NCBI RefSeq assembly: GCF_000734965.1 | Contig: NZ_JMTB01000063.1 | Location: forward strand, 1 to 59,709 | Length of the DNA stretch: 59,709 bases | Source of the DNA: Trabulsiella guamensis ATCC 49490 | GTDB lineage: Bacteria > Pseudomonadota > Gammaproteobacteria > Enterobacterales > Enterobacteriaceae | Direction of reading: 5' to 3' | Translations under genes and position numbers: made by a program | In this document: positions 22,036-31,400 of the stretch, in pieces | How the letters are laid out: every line of letters begins with the position of its first letter | How positions within the stretch are numbered: position 1 is the first letter of the stretch | The notes under the pieces: model-generated | The model's database searches: none | Told to the model about the DNA's origin: nothing | The model's input: only the letters and a program-made list of their open reading frames with translations

Positions 22036-23026
22036 ATTTTATCTGCCAGTAACCACCCTTGTTGGCACCGACACGTTGCAATTTCTCTTTTTGTTGCAGC
22101 ACTTTCAGGTGGCGTTCCACGGTTCGGGAAGTCACCCCCAGAATCGTAGCTATTCTGGCCGCGCTCAGTAAGGGATTACCTTCAAGTAAACGCAGGATGT
22201 CAGATTCCTGTTCGGTTAAATAGCTGACTTTTTTCTCCGACATTTTCTCCGACATTTCTTCCGACATGTCATTGATCCCGTCTTTCAGCACCGCGATGAT
22301 ATTCGACAGCATAAACTCCACAAATGCCGTGCAGTCGCTGACCTTGTCGCACTCACCTAAAACCTGGTAATAGCGTTCCTGCTGATGATGAATAAGCGTT
22401 TCAACCGGCAACCAGGCCAGTTCCGGTCGCCACTCGCTTAAGATCAACGTTTGCCACAAACGCCCCATGCGTCCGTTACCGTCAGCAAACGGGTGAATAA
22501 ATTCAAATTCGTAATGAAAAACAGAGCTTGCCACCAGCGGATGTAAATCCGTTTCCTGCAGCCAGTGCAGTAAATCCCCCATCAACCGTGGTACTTGCGA
22601 TGCCGGGGGAGCCATATGAATGAGCTGGCTTCCACGGTAAATACCGACATTGCCATTGCGCAAAGCGCCTGGCGTCTCGACCAGACCCGCCATGAGCGTC
22701 TTATGTGCCTCCAGCACATCAGCCAGTTGATAGCTCTGCCAGTGATCCATTTTTTCATAGGCAACGATCGCGTTCCTGACTTCCTGAATATCCTTGAGCG
22801 GAGCGAGCACGCGCTTGCCTTCCATAATAGCGGTGACCTGCTCAGTATTGAGGCTGTTATGTTCGATCGCCAGGGACGCCTGAATAGTACGAATGCGGTT
22901 TTCTTCCCGCAGTAACGGAGAGACTCGCCCTGCACGCGCGGCCCAGTGTCCCAGCAGTTCCCCAATCTCAGCCACCTGACTGAGCATCGGAGTAGTGATA
23001 GTGAACGGCGGCTGATAGCGGCTCAT
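22034..23026 (-). CDS. Fic-family protein with C-terminal winged helix
   Basis: Probable AMP-transferase (Fic) of unknown target. The 330-aa product has an N-terminal Fic_N-like helical region, the full active-site motif HPFADGNGRMGR (residues 178-189), a flap region near GIYRG (128-132), and a C-terminal helix-turn-helix (about 275-325: SAARIATILGVTSRTVERHLKVL). A candidate autoinhibitory motif occurs at SLAIEHN (51-57), where the usual Gly/Asn after Glu is His. Between the domains is a three-unit repeat MSEEMSEKMSEK (254-265). It sits where E. coli carries the yraHIJK fimbrial genes, next to rsmI. The HTH suggests self-regulation or DNA binding; no toxin or antitoxin partner gene is adjacent. 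Confidence 0.88.
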   Translation of the reverse strand: MSRYQPPFTITTPMLSQVAEIGELLGHWAARAGRVSPLLREENRIRTIQASLAIEHNSLNTEQVTAIMEGKRVLAPLKDIQEVRNAIVAYEKMDHWQSYQLADVLEAHKTLMAGLVETPGALRNGNVGIYRGSQLIHMAPPASQVPRLMGDLLHWLQETDLHPLVASSVFHYEFEFIHPFADGNGRMGRLWQTLILSEWRPELAWLPVETLIHHQQERYYQVLGECDKVSDCTAFVEFMLSNIIAVLKDGINDMSEEMSEKMSEKKVSYLTEQESDILRLLEGNPLLSAARIATILGVTSRTVERHLKVLQQKEKLQRVGANKGGYWQIK

Positions 23027-23033
23027 TACGTGA

Positions 23034-23894
23034 TTACCCCTGCTGCTCCAGCGCGTATTTGTACAACGCGTTTTTCTTCACGCCGTGGATTTCTGCAGCA
23101 AGCGCCGCCGCTTTTTTCAGCGGTAGTTCGGCCTGCAGCAGCGCCAGCGTACGTAAGGCGTCGGCGGGGAGTGCATCTTCCTGCGCCTTATGACCCTCGA
23201 CGATCAGCACCATTTCGCCCTTGCGACGGTTTTCATCTTCTTTCACCCAGGCCAGCAGTTCGCCGACCGGCGCACCGTGGATCGATTCCCAGGTTTTAGT
23301 TAGTTCGCGCGCCAGCACCACGTAACGGGATTCGCCAAGCACCGCACAGACATCTTCCAGGCTCTCCAGCAGACGGTGAGTGGACTCATAAAAAATCAGC
23401 GTGCGCGGCTCTTCTTCCAGCACTTTCAGCGCATCCCGGCGCGCTTTAGATTTGGCAGGCAGGAAACCTTCATAACAGAAACGGTCCGAAGGCAGACCGG
23501 CGGCGCTGAGGGCGGCGATGGCCGCGCACGGCCCCGGCAGCGGCACCACGCGGATCCCGGCTTCACGGCAAGTGCGTACCAGGTGATAGCCCGGATCATT
23601 AATCAATGGCGTACCGGCATCAGACACCAGCGCGATGTTCTGCCCTTCCTGCAGTTTTGCCAGTAGCGTGTCCGCTTTTTGCTGTTCGTTATGGTCATGA
23701 AGAGCAAACAAACGGGCATTAATCGCAAAGTGCTGTAACAGTAAACCGGTATGACGTGTGTCCTCGGCGGCGATAAGATCGACATCCTGCAACACGGTTA
23801 ACGCACGCTGGGTGATATCAGCCAGATTCCCGATCGGAGTAGGAACAATATAGAGCTGACCTTGAGATTTATCTGCGGAATCGTGTTGTTTCAT
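23034..23894 (-). CDS. rsmI: RsmI, 16S rRNA C1402 2'-O-methyltransferase
   Basis: SAM-dependent methyltransferase (tetrapyrrole methylase fold) that 2'-O-methylates C1402 of 16S rRNA. The 286-aa product shows the N-terminal [17 protein letters not shown] motif, [29 protein letters not shown] and the C-terminal helical KKNALYK segment. It equals E. coli RsmI in length. It is transcribed divergently from lpoA across 64 bp and lies 7 bp upstream of the Fic gene on the same strand, which may therefore be cotranscribed with it. Confidence 0.97.
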   Translation of the reverse strand: MKQHDSADKSQGQLYIVPTPIGNLADITQRALTVLQDVDLIAAEDTRHTGLLLQHFAINARLFALHDHNEQQKADTLLAKLQEGQNIALVSDAGTPLINDPGYHLVRTCREAGIRVVPLPGPCAAIAALSAAGLPSDRFCYEGFLPAKSKARRDALKVLEEEPRTLIFYESTHRLLESLEDVCAVLGESRYVVLARELTKTWESIHGAPVGELLAWVKEDENRRKGEMVLIVEGHKAQEDALPADALRTLALLQAELPLKKAAALAAEIHGVKKNALYKYALEQQG

Positions 23895-23958
23895 TGTTTC
23901 GTCCGTATAGCCGATTTAATATTGAGCATTGCGTATAAAAATAACCACTGGATACAGT

Positions 23959-26067
23959 ATGGTACCGTCTACTTTTCTTCGTTCGAAAGCCGCGCGCTGT
24001 CTGCCTCTTGTTGTTGCAGCGTTACTTTTCGCCGGCTGTGGCACCCAGTCTACTGACCAGAGCACGGCTCACCTTCAGGGCGCCGCGCAGGCAAACTCTG
24101 GTTACTATCTGCAGCAAATGCAACAAAGCGCTGATGATAGCAAGACCAACTGGCAATTACTCGCCATTCGTGCATTGCTCAAAGAGGGCAAAAGCCAGCA
24201 GGCGAGTGAATTGTTCAACCAACTGCCGCAAGAGCTGAACGACGACCAGCGTCAGGAGCAGTCATTGCTGGCAATTGAGCTGAAGCTGGCGCAGAAAGAT
24301 TTCATGGGTGCCCAGGCGCTGCTGGCGAAAATCGATGTATCCAGCCTTGAAGAGGCGCAGCAGGCGCGATTCTGGCAGGACAGTATCGTCGCGCAGCAGG
24401 GAAAGCCGTCGCTCGCGCTACTGCGGGCGCTGATTGCGCAGGAGCCGCTGTTGGCGACCGCGCAGGATAAACAGAAAAATATTGATGCCACCTGGCAAGC
24501 GCTCTCCTCTATGACACAGGAACAGGCGAACGCGCTGGTCATCAATGCCGACGAAAACGTACTACAGGGCTGGCTGGATCTGCAGCGTGTCTGGTTTGAT
24601 AACCGCAACGATCCCAACATGATGAAAGCAGGCGTTCAGGACTGGCAGACCCGCTATCCTCAGAACCCTGGTGCGAAAATGCTGCCAACACAGTTGGTGA
24701 ACGTGCAGAATTTCAAGCCAGCGTCAGTGGACACCATCGCCCTGATGCTGCCATTGAATGGCCAGGCCGCTGTCTTTGGCCGGACCATCCAGCAGGGTTT
24801 TGAAGCGGCAAAAAACGGCAACATCGGCACTGTTACCGGCAGTGCCGTACCTGAGCAGGTCGCTCAGGTCGCCAGTGCTAATCAGAGCGTGATCAGCCCG
24901 GCACAGGCCGAAGTCAGTGATCTGACCGCCGAAGGCACGGCGGAACAGCCTCAGACGCCCGTCCCTGAACAGGCGCAGGCCCCGGTTCAGGCACCCGTCG
25001 CCGACCAGGCTCAGCCGCAGGAACAGACACAGGCACCCGCAGCGCCTAATAACGCGCAGCCAGCACCGACCGTTGCCGTCACACCGGCAAACCCGTCCGC
25101 TGTGCTGAAAATCTACGACACCACCACTCAGTCGATGGATCAACTGCTGGCGCAGGCGCAGCAGGATGGCGCGACGCTGGTCGTCGGGCCGCTGTTAAAA
25201 AATAACGTTGAAGAGCTGCTCAAAACCAATACCTCGCTGAACGTACTGGCGCTGAACCAGCCGGAAAAGGTCGAGAACCGGGCTAACGTCTGTTACTTTG
25301 CGCTCTCTCCGGAAGATGAAGCCCGTGATGCGGCGCGCCATATTCACCAGCAGGGCAAGCAGTCGCCATTACTGCTGCTTCCACGAAGCGACCTCGGCAA
25401 CCGCGTTGCTGCCGCCTTTGCCGAAGAGTGGCAGACACTGGGTGGCGGTATCGTCCTTCAGCAGCGCTTTGGCTCTGCTGCAGAACTGAGAATGGGAGTT
25501 AATGGTGGTTCGGGTATCGCGCTGACCGGCACCCCAGTGGCCTCCAGCCTGCCGCAACAGCAGGGCGTGACCATTGGCGGGCTGAACATTCCGGCACCCC
25601 CGACCGATGCGCAAATCACCAGCGGCAGCAAAATCGATGCGGCTTATATTATCGCTACGCCTGAAGAGATCGCCTATATCAAACCGATGATCGCCATGCG
25701 TAACGGCAGCCAGACGGGGACTACTCTGTATGCCAGCTCCCGCAGCGCCGGTGGTGTCGCCGGGCCGGATTTCCGTCTCGAAATGGAAGGATTGCAGTTC
25801 AGCGAGATCCCAATGCTGGCCGGCAGCAACCCGGCGCTGATGCAACAGGCGCTGAGCGCCGTGCGTAATGATTATTCTCTGGCGCGCCTGTATGCGATGG
25901 GTGCGGATGCCTGGGCGCTGGCGAACCACTTCTCACAAATGCGCCAGATGCCAGGCTTTGAGCTGAACGGCAATACCGGCGATCTGAGCGCCAACGCCGA
26001 CTGCGTGATCAACAGGAAGTTATCATGGCTCCAGTACCAGCAGGGACAGGTCGTCCCGGCCAGTTAA
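23959..26067 (+). CDS. lpoA: LpoA, outer-membrane activator of PBP1A
   Basis: Outer-membrane lipoprotein that reaches through the periplasm to activate the peptidoglycan synthase PBP1A. The 702-aa product from ATG 23959 ([10 protein letters not shown]) has a signal peptide with lipobox LFAGC (Cys27), an N-terminal TPR-like domain, and a C-terminal periplasmic-binding-protein-like domain (about 390-700). A Gln/Ala/Pro-rich low-complexity insert (residues about 293-385, repeated [19 protein letters not shown] type) is longer than in E. coli (678 aa in total). A start ten codons upstream is not homologous. The 3' end overlaps yraN by 43 bp. Confidence 0.96.
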   Translation: MVPSTFLRSKAARCLPLVVAALLFAGCGTQSTDQSTAHLQGAAQANSGYYLQQMQQSADDSKTNWQLLAIRALLKEGKSQQASELFNQLPQELNDDQRQEQSLLAIELKLAQKDFMGAQALLAKIDVSSLEEAQQARFWQDSIVAQQGKPSLALLRALIAQEPLLATAQDKQKNIDATWQALSSMTQEQANALVINADENVLQGWLDLQRVWFDNRNDPNMMKAGVQDWQTRYPQNPGAKMLPTQLVNVQNFKPASVDTIALMLPLNGQAAVFGRTIQQGFEAAKNGNIGTVTGSAVPEQVAQVASANQSVISPAQAEVSDLTAEGTAEQPQTPVPEQAQAPVQAPVADQAQPQEQTQAPAAPNNAQPAPTVAVTPANPSAVLKIYDTTTQSMDQLLAQAQQDGATLVVGPLLKNNVEELLKTNTSLNVLALNQPEKVENRANVCYFALSPEDEARDAARHIHQQGKQSPLLLLPRSDLGNRVAAAFAEEWQTLGGGIVLQQRFGSAAELRMGVNGGSGIALTGTPVASSLPQQQGVTIGGLNIPAPPTDAQITSGSKIDAAYIIATPEEIAYIKPMIAMRNGSQTGTTLYASSRSAGGVAGPDFRLEMEGLQFSEIPMLAGSNPALMQQALSAVRNDYSLARLYAMGADAWALANHFSQMRQMPGFELNGNTGDLSANADCVINRKLSWLQYQQGQVVPAS

Positions 26068-26414
26068 GCCGTAAACAGATCGGCGACGCGTGGGAACTTC
26101 GCGCGCGTCGCTGGCTGGAAAATCAGGGATTGCGGTTTATCACCGCTAACATACGAGAACGAAACGGTGAAATCGACCTCATTATGCAAGAGGGGCGCGT
26201 CACCGTTTTTATTGAGGTTCGCTTCCGGCAATCCGCACATTATGGCGGAGCCGCCGCCAGCGTGACCCGTAGCAAACAACAGAAACTCCTGCAGACGGCC
26301 CGTCTCTGGCTCGCCCGTCATAATGGGAGTTTTGATACTGTGGATTGCCGTTTTGATGTGGTAGCCTTCACGGGCAACGAAATCGAATGGCTCCAGAACG
26401 CCTTCGACGAATAG
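26025..26414 (+). CDS. yraN: YraN, UPF0102 endonuclease-like protein
   Basis: Small protein of the UPF0102 family with a restriction-endonuclease-like fold; biological role unclear. The 129-aa product carries [16 protein letters not shown], the acidic pair region NGEIDLIM, and FIEVRFRQS in place of the ExK catalytic strand, followed by [10 protein letters not shown]. It starts inside the end of lpoA (43-bp overlap) and is followed by diaA, the same order as E. coli. Confidence 0.94.
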   Translation: MAPVPAGTGRPGQLSRKQIGDAWELRARRWLENQGLRFITANIRERNGEIDLIMQEGRVTVFIEVRFRQSAHYGGAAASVTRSKQQKLLQTARLWLARHNGSFDTVDCRFDVVAFTGNEIEWLQNAFDE

Positions 26415-26441
26415 CGTCAGCTTGAAATGTTAAGGGAAATC

Positions 26442-27032
26442 GTGCTCGAAAGAATTAAAGTCTGCTTTACGGAAAGCATTCAAACCCAGATTGCAGCGGC
26501 GGAAGCTCTCCCTGATGCTATCTCCCGCGCAGCCATGACGCTGGTACAGTCTTTGCTTAACGGCAACAAAATTCTCTGTTGTGGCAATGGCACATCGGCC
26601 GCCAACGCACAGCATTTTGCTGCCAGCATGATCAATCGTTTCGAGACAGAACGACCCAGTTTACCTGCGATTGCACTAAATACTGATAATGTGGTCTTAA
26701 CGGCGATTGCAAATGATCGCCTGCATGATGAAATCTATGCAAAACAGGTACGTGCGCTGGGCCATGCGGGTGATGTACTGCTGGCTATCTCGACGCGCGG
26801 CAACAGCCGCGATATCGTGAAAGCTGTGGAAGCCGCCGTAACCCGGGACATGACCATTGTGGCCTTAACGGGCTACGACGGTGGCGAACTGGCAGGTTTG
26901 CTCGGGCAGCAGGATGTCGAAATTCGCATCCCTTCCCACCGCAGCGCGCGCATCCAGGAGATGCACATGCTCACGGTTAACTGTCTGTGCGATCTGATTG
27001 ATAACACGCTCTTCCCACACCAGGACGATTAA
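26442..27032 (+). CDS. diaA: DiaA, DnaA-binding replication initiation factor
   Basis: SIS-domain tetramer that binds DnaA and promotes its assembly on oriC. The 196-aa product is taken from the GTG at 26442, which gives the E. coli length and has AAGGGA upstream; an ATG five codons earlier (26427) is the alternative. The sugar-isomerase motif [18 protein letters not shown] and [10 protein letters not shown] are conserved. Lies between yraN and dolP. Confidence 0.95.
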   Translation: MLERIKVCFTESIQTQIAAAEALPDAISRAAMTLVQSLLNGNKILCCGNGTSAANAQHFAASMINRFETERPSLPAIALNTDNVVLTAIANDRLHDEIYAKQVRALGHAGDVLLAISTRGNSRDIVKAVEAAVTRDMTIVALTGYDGGELAGLLGQQDVEIRIPSHRSARIQEMHMLTVNCLCDLIDNTLFPHQDD

Positions 27033-27041
27033 GGAGTACAT

Positions 27042-27623
27042 ATGAAGGTGAAGGTATTTTCGCCCCTCGCAGTCCTTATTACCGCGCTGCTGCTTCAGGG
27101 ATGCGTTGCTGCAGCCGTTGTCGGCACAGCAGCCGTTGGCACCAAGGCCGCCACCGACCCGCGTACTGTCGGCACGCAGGTAGACGATGGCACGCTGGAA
27201 CTTCGCGTCAACAGCGCCCTGTCAAAAGATGAACAACTGAAGAAAGAAGCCCGTATCAACGTGACGGCGTATCAGGGCAAAGTGCTGCTGGTCGGTCAGG
27301 CGCCGAATACCGAACTCGCCTCCCGCGCTAAACAGATCGCGATGGGCGTGGACGGCGCAACGGAAGTGTTTAACGAAATTCGTCAGGGCGCGCCAGTCAG
27401 CATCGGCACAGCCTCTTCGGATACCTGGATCACTACCAAAGTCCGCTCTCAGTTGCTGAGCAGCGACCAGGTGAAATCCTCTAACGTGAAAGTGACGACG
27501 GAAAACGGCGAAGTGTTCCTGATGGGTCTGGTGACCGATCGTGAAGGGAAAGCCGCTGCCGATATCGCAAGCCGCGTGAGCGGTGTTAAGCATGTCACCA
27601 CCGCGTTCACCTACCTGAAGTAA
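27042..27623 (+). CDS. dolP: DolP, outer-membrane BON-domain lipoprotein
   Basis: Lipoprotein supporting outer-membrane integrity and BAM function, found at division sites in E. coli. The 193-aa product has a signal peptide ending in the lipobox LLQGC (Cys21), with Val after the cysteine, hence no inner-membrane retention signal. Two BON domains follow (about 45-115 and 122-190; TDPRTVGTQVDDGTLELRV and WITTKVRSQLLSSDQVKS). AAGGAG precedes the ATG at good spacing. In E. coli this gene is in the sigma-E regulon. A terminator follows, shared with convergent yraQ. Confidence 0.96.
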   Translation: MKVKVFSPLAVLITALLLQGCVAAAVVGTAAVGTKAATDPRTVGTQVDDGTLELRVNSALSKDEQLKKEARINVTAYQGKVLLVGQAPNTELASRAKQIAMGVDGATEVFNEIRQGAPVSIGTASSDTWITTKVRSQLLSSDQVKSSNVKVTTENGEVFLMGLVTDREGKAAADIASRVSGVKHVTTAFTYLK

Positions 27624-27631
27624 CGATGAAT

Positions 27632-27664
27632 CGCCCGGTCACGCGATGTGAACCGGGCGTTTTC
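27632..27664. terminator. dolP/yraQ terminator
   Basis: Stem CGCCCGGT / ACCGGGCG around a 12-base loop followed by TTTT on the plus strand; it lies between convergent genes. Confidence 0.85.
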
Positions 27665-27667
27665 AGC

Positions 27668-28705
27668 TTATAGTAACGCAATTCCCCCCGTCACGGCGCC
27701 ACACAGGGCCACCAGCGTACCGGTTAGCCACAGCGCTTTTGCCGGGAAGGCTTTTCGCAGCATAATCAGCGACGGCACGCTCACGGCCGGCAGCGTAATC
27801 AGTAATGCCAGCGCGGGCGCAGCCCCCATCCCCGCAAGCATCATCGTCTGCACAATAGGGATTTCCGCCGCAGTCGGGATGACGAACAGGCAGCCGGCAA
27901 TCGCCATCGCTACCACCCAGAACAGCGTATTGCTGACTAAACCGTCCGCATGCGGGAACAGCCAGACGCGCGCCGCGCCGAGAACCAGCACCGCCAGAAT
28001 GTAAACCGGGATGGTACTCCAGAACAGCGACCACAGCGCGTTCAGCCAGCGCGACAGGAAGCTGCCCTGCGGTTGCGTCACCTCCAGCTCTACTGGCGAA
28101 GGTTGTTGCGCCGTCTCTTTCACCCATTTCTGCACTAGTGTTGCCACCACCAGCACCGTCGCCAGACCGGCCACAAAGCGAATGAGGGTAAACTGCCAGC
28201 CAAGGACAAACCCCATAAATACCAGCGTCGCCGGGTTAAGCAGCGGGTTGCCCATCCAGAACGCCAGTGCACCGCCCATCGACACCTGCTGACGACGCAT
28301 TCCCGCCGCCACTGGCGCCGCACAACAGGTGCACATCATGCCAGGCAATGAAAATAGTGTGCCCAGCAGCGTGCCGCGAAAACGGCGCTGCCCCAGCGTG
28401 CGAATCAGCCAGTCACGTGGGATCAGCACCTGAATTAATGACCCGAGAATCACGCCCAGTACGGCGGCTTTCCAGACGGCAAGAAAATAGACCAGCGCGT
28501 AATCCCATGCGGCGCGAAGCGGATTGCTGTCCGCCTGAGCAAGAATGGATTTACCGATGCTGTGTGTTTCGGCGGCGGTAAAGGCTTTGCCGTAATACGG
28601 CTGCCATTTCACATACCAGAGACCAACGATAACAACGAGAAAAAAGAGTGCGGGTTTCCACCACTGAAATGGTGTCGCCGCCTGAGATGAAGACTGACCA
28701 GCCAT
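27668..28705 (-). CDS. yraQ: YraQ, predicted inner-membrane permease (DUF318/ArsP-like)
   Basis: Polytopic membrane protein of the DUF318 permease family, sometimes called ArsP-like; substrate not known. The 345-aa product shows about eight to ten hydrophobic segments and the family motif PGMMCTCCAAPVAAGMRRQ with a double cysteine, plus WMGNPLLNPATLVFMGF. The N-terminal part up to about residue 60 includes one membrane helix followed by a polar loop. It is convergent with dolP and lies 38 bp downstream of yraR on the same strand. Confidence 0.93.
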   Translation of the reverse strand: MAGQSSSQAATPFQWWKPALFFLVVIVGLWYVKWQPYYGKAFTAAETHSIGKSILAQADSNPLRAAWDYALVYFLAVWKAAVLGVILGSLIQVLIPRDWLIRTLGQRRFRGTLLGTLFSLPGMMCTCCAAPVAAGMRRQQVSMGGALAFWMGNPLLNPATLVFMGFVLGWQFTLIRFVAGLATVLVVATLVQKWVKETAQQPSPVELEVTQPQGSFLSRWLNALWSLFWSTIPVYILAVLVLGAARVWLFPHADGLVSNTLFWVVAMAIAGCLFVIPTAAEIPIVQTMMLAGMGAAPALALLITLPAVSVPSLIMLRKAFPAKALWLTGTLVALCGAVTGGIALL

Positions 28706-28743
28706 AGCATTCCCCAGGGATTTTGAAGTGAAGTCGGGGAATA

Positions 28744-29388
28744 TTACGCCTCGTTTTCGGCAATTTCACGCAGTTTTGCGGAGGAGATAATGTTTACTCC
28801 TTCGTGAGAAGGCGAGAGTGCTTCACGCAGCATCGCGCGGGCAACGTCTCTGGCGGCAATCGACTTCCAGTTTCCCGGTAGCAGCGAGAACAGCGGTGCC
28901 AGCAGCGACTCATTCAGACGGTGTTTTGTCCTTTCGCCAAGCAACATTGACGGACGCACAATCGTGAGTCGTTCCCAGGACTGCGCCATCAGCGCCGCTT
29001 CCATTTCGCCCTTCACGCGATTGTAGAAAAAAGGCGAATGCGCATTCGCGCCCATCGAGCTTACCACCAGCATATGCTTCGCCCCCAGACGCAGTCCGGT
29101 CAATGCGGTATCCACCACCAGCGTGTAATCGGCATGTACAAATGCCTCTTTGCTGCCCGCCTCGCGGCGCGTCGTCCCCAGACAGCAAAAAACGATGTCA
29201 ACAGGGTCGGTCACCTGCGCGAGTGCGTCCGTGAGTTGAGGATCGTGGGGATTGAGCACGCCAGGCATGTTGCTCAGCGGGCGACGCGTCGGTGCTGCGA
29301 TGGCGTTGATGCGCGGCTCCTGAATCAACATCCGCAGTAAGTGCCCACCAACCAGACCGGTGGCACCGGTGATAAGAACCTGACTCAT
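28744..29388 (-). CDS. yraR: YraR, NAD(P)-binding SDR-like protein
   Basis: Putative nucleoside-diphosphate-sugar epimerase-like protein (atypical short-chain dehydrogenase); substrate unknown. The 214-aa product starts with the Rossmann motif [18 protein letters not shown] and contains [16 protein letters not shown] and [21 protein letters not shown], the latter carrying a YxxxK-type pair. It starts only 3 bp from the end of yhbP. In E. coli yhbO lies between them; here it is missing. Confidence 0.93.
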   Translation of the reverse strand: MSQVLITGATGLVGGHLLRMLIQEPRINAIAAPTRRPLSNMPGVLNPHDPQLTDALAQVTDPVDIVFCCLGTTRREAGSKEAFVHADYTLVVDTALTGLRLGAKHMLVVSSMGANAHSPFFYNRVKGEMEAALMAQSWERLTIVRPSMLLGERTKHRLNESLLAPLFSLLPGNWKSIAARDVARAMLREALSPSHEGVNIISSAKLREIAENEA

Positions 29389-29391
29389 GCA

Positions 29392-29820
29392 TTACTCCTG
29401 ACGCAACCAGTGGATTTTTTTACCAAACCCCAGCGTATTGTCAGTGAATTTTAGCTCATCGACACGGATTTCCCACACCGGCGCCGACATCGCTCTGGCA
29501 ACCGGAAATCGCCGGTTGTAACGTGCGCGCGCTGCCTCGCTCTCTTCCCCCTCCAGCCGCCGGATCTCTCCTGTAAACTGCACACCACGGATCAGCGCCA
29601 CGGTTTTCGGCTGGCCGTTGACGGTTCCCGCTACCGGCGCTTTGTTGCCCGTCATCTGCGCGTGGCGGGTGTTATCCTCAGTAAGCAGATAAAACACCAC
29701 GCGTTGCGGATCATAGAGATAAAAGGCGTTGGCACACCAGAGATTGCCCTGGCTTGCAACACACCACGTCACGACATGCTGTTTCACCAGCCAGCGACTG
29801 ATGGCATCAGGAGTTTCCAT
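29392..29820 (-). CDS. yhbP: YhbP, UPF0306 family protein
   Basis: Small protein with a predicted flavin-binding split-barrel fold; function unknown. The 142-aa product is slightly shorter than the E. coli protein (147 aa). Conserved segments include [42 protein letters not shown] and [11 protein letters not shown]. It is divergent from yhbQ. Confidence 0.92.
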   Translation of the reverse strand: METPDAISRWLVKQHVVTWCVASQGNLWCANAFYLYDPQRVVFYLLTEDNTRHAQMTGNKAPVAGTVNGQPKTVALIRGVQFTGEIRRLEGEESEAARARYNRRFPVARAMSAPVWEIRVDELKFTDNTLGFGKKIHWLRQE

Positions 29821-29876
29821 CTTATTCTTTCCTTGTGCTAAGGTGCCTTCACCTTAACATACTGACATCTTTCATC

Positions 29877-30176
29877 GTGCGCTGGTTTCTCTATCTGATT
29901 CGTACCGCTGACAATCATCTCTACACCGGGATCACCACCGATGTCGAACGGCGTTTTTTGCAACATCAATGCGGAAAAGGGGCGAAAGCGCTGCGTGGGA
30001 AAGGTGAGTTGCGGCTGGTGTTCTCTGGCGAGGTTGGCGAACGCTCACTTGCGTTACGGCTGGAGTACCGGATCAAACAGCTCACAAAGCGCCAGAAAGA
30101 GCGCCTCGTGGCCGGAGACGGGACGTTTGAGTCTCTGCTGGCGAGCCTGCAAACGTCAGTGCTTAAAAGCGATTGA
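29877..30176 (+). CDS. yhbQ: YhbQ, GIY-YIG nuclease superfamily protein
   Basis: Small UPF0213 GIY-YIG domain protein; cleavage of DNA has been reported for E. coli YhbQ. The 99-aa product is taken from the GTG at 29877 ([23 protein letters not shown]), which matches the E. coli N-terminus; an upstream GTG at 29835 adds 14 non-homologous residues. No convincing ribosome-binding site is visible, so the start remains a little uncertain. The GIY-YIG motif appears as LYLIR...LYTGITTD, with the catalytic-type arginine in DVERRFLQH and later [16 protein letters not shown]. Confidence 0.9.
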   Translation: MRWFLYLIRTADNHLYTGITTDVERRFLQHQCGKGAKALRGKGELRLVFSGEVGERSLALRLEYRIKQLTKRQKERLVAGDGTFESLLASLQTSVLKSD

Positions 30177-30666
30177 AATGGTCGTGATACTCGACGAGAC
30201 CGTGAACACCGTTCAGGGCGTCATCCGCCAGACGGTGAACAAAGAACGCGTCCTGTGTTTCCGGCCAGCGACAGCGCAAATCATGCTGCGCCGCTAACTC
30301 AAAACCGAGTTTTTTATACAACGCCGGCTCGCCCAGCGCCACTACAGCGGCGTAACCAAACTCATTCAGTGAGTCCAGTCCTTCGTAGACCAGTTGCCGC
30401 GCCAGGCCTTGTCCGCGGTAATGTTCGTCGACCGCCAGCGGTGCCAGACCGACCCATTGCAGATCATCGCCGTTCACGGTGACCGGACTGAAGGCAACAT
30501 AGCCCACCACCTGCCCGTCGTCGTCGGTCGCCACTAACCCCAGCGTCACCAGACCATCTTCCCGCAGATCATGCACCAGTGTTGCTTCGTCATCGCGGTT
30601 AAATGAACGGCGCAGCAGAGCGTCTATCCCCGGTGCATCGATTCCAATTTCAACTCGAATCAGCAT
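30163..30666 (-). CDS. yhbS: YhbS, GNAT acetyltransferase
   Basis: GNAT-family acetyltransferase; in E. coli its expression responds to a small RNA, but the substrate is not established. The 167-aa product has the acetyl-CoA loop [20 protein letters not shown] and the later [20 protein letters not shown]. It overlaps the 3' end of yhbQ (opposite strand) by 14 bp and the 3' end of ubiT by 7 bp (same strand), suggesting a ubiT-yhbS transcript. Confidence 0.94.
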   Translation of the reverse strand: MLIRVEIGIDAPGIDALLRRSFNRDDEATLVHDLREDGLVTLGLVATDDDGQVVGYVAFSPVTVNGDDLQWVGLAPLAVDEHYRGQGLARQLVYEGLDSLNEFGYAAVVALGEPALYKKLGFELAAQHDLRCRWPETQDAFFVHRLADDALNGVHGLVEYHDHFNRF

Positions 30667-31185
30667 GGCTCACCTACCGATGTGTGTTTGGTTGTCGACT
30701 CGCTTTTCAGCCCAGCCTCAACAAAGTCCGCCAGTTGCAACAGCATGATGCGCAACGCTTTCGGCATCTGCTCAAGCTCAATGGCGTCCATCAGGTTTTT
30801 GACATACAGCCCCAGTTCCGTATCGCCTTCAATCACTAAGCGACGCTGGAAGAAGAGCGTATCCGGGTCCTGTTTGCGCGCGGCAATCATTAGCAAATCG
30901 CTGGCATCCGCACTAAAACTGACATCTGCCTCCGCAGACTGGCTCACGATCAGACGATCGTTTTCTACGGTGGTGAACCACGTCAGGTCGATATCACGCA
31001 CCGCTATTTTTTAACCAGCGCCCTTCAAGGAACTCCAGTTCCCCGTCGGCCAGCGCCTGGCGGAATTGCCAGCTTAAGACCTGCTCCAGTACCTGACGCT
31101 TAAGGGCAAATGGCGTCAGTTTAACCGGCACGCTCATCAGAGACGGACCTAAATGCACCAGGCGTGAACGCAGTTTATCCAACAC
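30660..31185 (-). pseudogene. ubiT: ubiT (yhbT), SCP2-domain ubiquinone factor, frameshifted
   Basis: Homologue of E. coli UbiT (174 aa), needed with UbiU and UbiV for oxygen-independent ubiquinone synthesis. The reading frame from the GTG at 31185 (LDKLRSRLVHLGPSLMSVPVKL) runs through LEGRWLK and then stops at 30994 after 63 residues. The rest of the SCP2 domain (VRDIDLTWFTTVEN onward) continues in another frame to the normal C-terminus SVGEPC at 30660. Removing one base from the six-A run (minus strand, 31007-31012) restores an uninterrupted protein reading WLKIAVRDIDL. Either a real mutation or a homopolymer sequencing error. The ribosome-binding site AGGGAG is intact. Confidence 0.88.
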
Positions 31186-31400
31186 GAGCTTTACTCCCTG
31201 AAATCTGTAGTGCCTCTATTTTGCCATATCCGATAAATGACATAGCGTCGCAAATCAACAAACATCATTACTACTCACTATTGGTGCCATCAATACGCTT
31301 TTAACTGCCTCAAATCAAAAATTATTGCTGATGGGTTAACTAAAATCCCAGTTCGTTAACAATTCTTGCGATCCAGCCGATCGCGCTTTCAGGAAATATT
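31186..31400. promoter_or_regulatory. Divergent ubiT/ubiU promoter region
   Basis: 215-bp AT-rich spacer that must drive ubiU-ubiV rightward and ubiT-yhbS leftward. In E. coli these genes are induced without oxygen through Fnr. I could not find a clean Fnr site (TTGAT-N4-ATCAA); the closest run, TTGGTGCCATCAA near 31284, is one base too short. Confidence 0.4.

Noticed and set aside
22034-23026. Defence island or toxin-antitoxin module around the Fic gene
   Set aside because: Only one gene is present, flanked by aga and rsmI housekeeping genes; no partner, integrase or composition shift.
30994-31012. Programmed -1 frameshift at the A run of ubiT
   Set aside because: The downstream frame requires +1 (or loss of one base), so a standard -1 slippery site cannot explain it.
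31284-31300. FNR site upstream of ubiU (TTGGTGCCATCAA)
   Set aside because: One base too short for TTGAT-N4-ATCAA, and the left half does not match when the spacing is kept.
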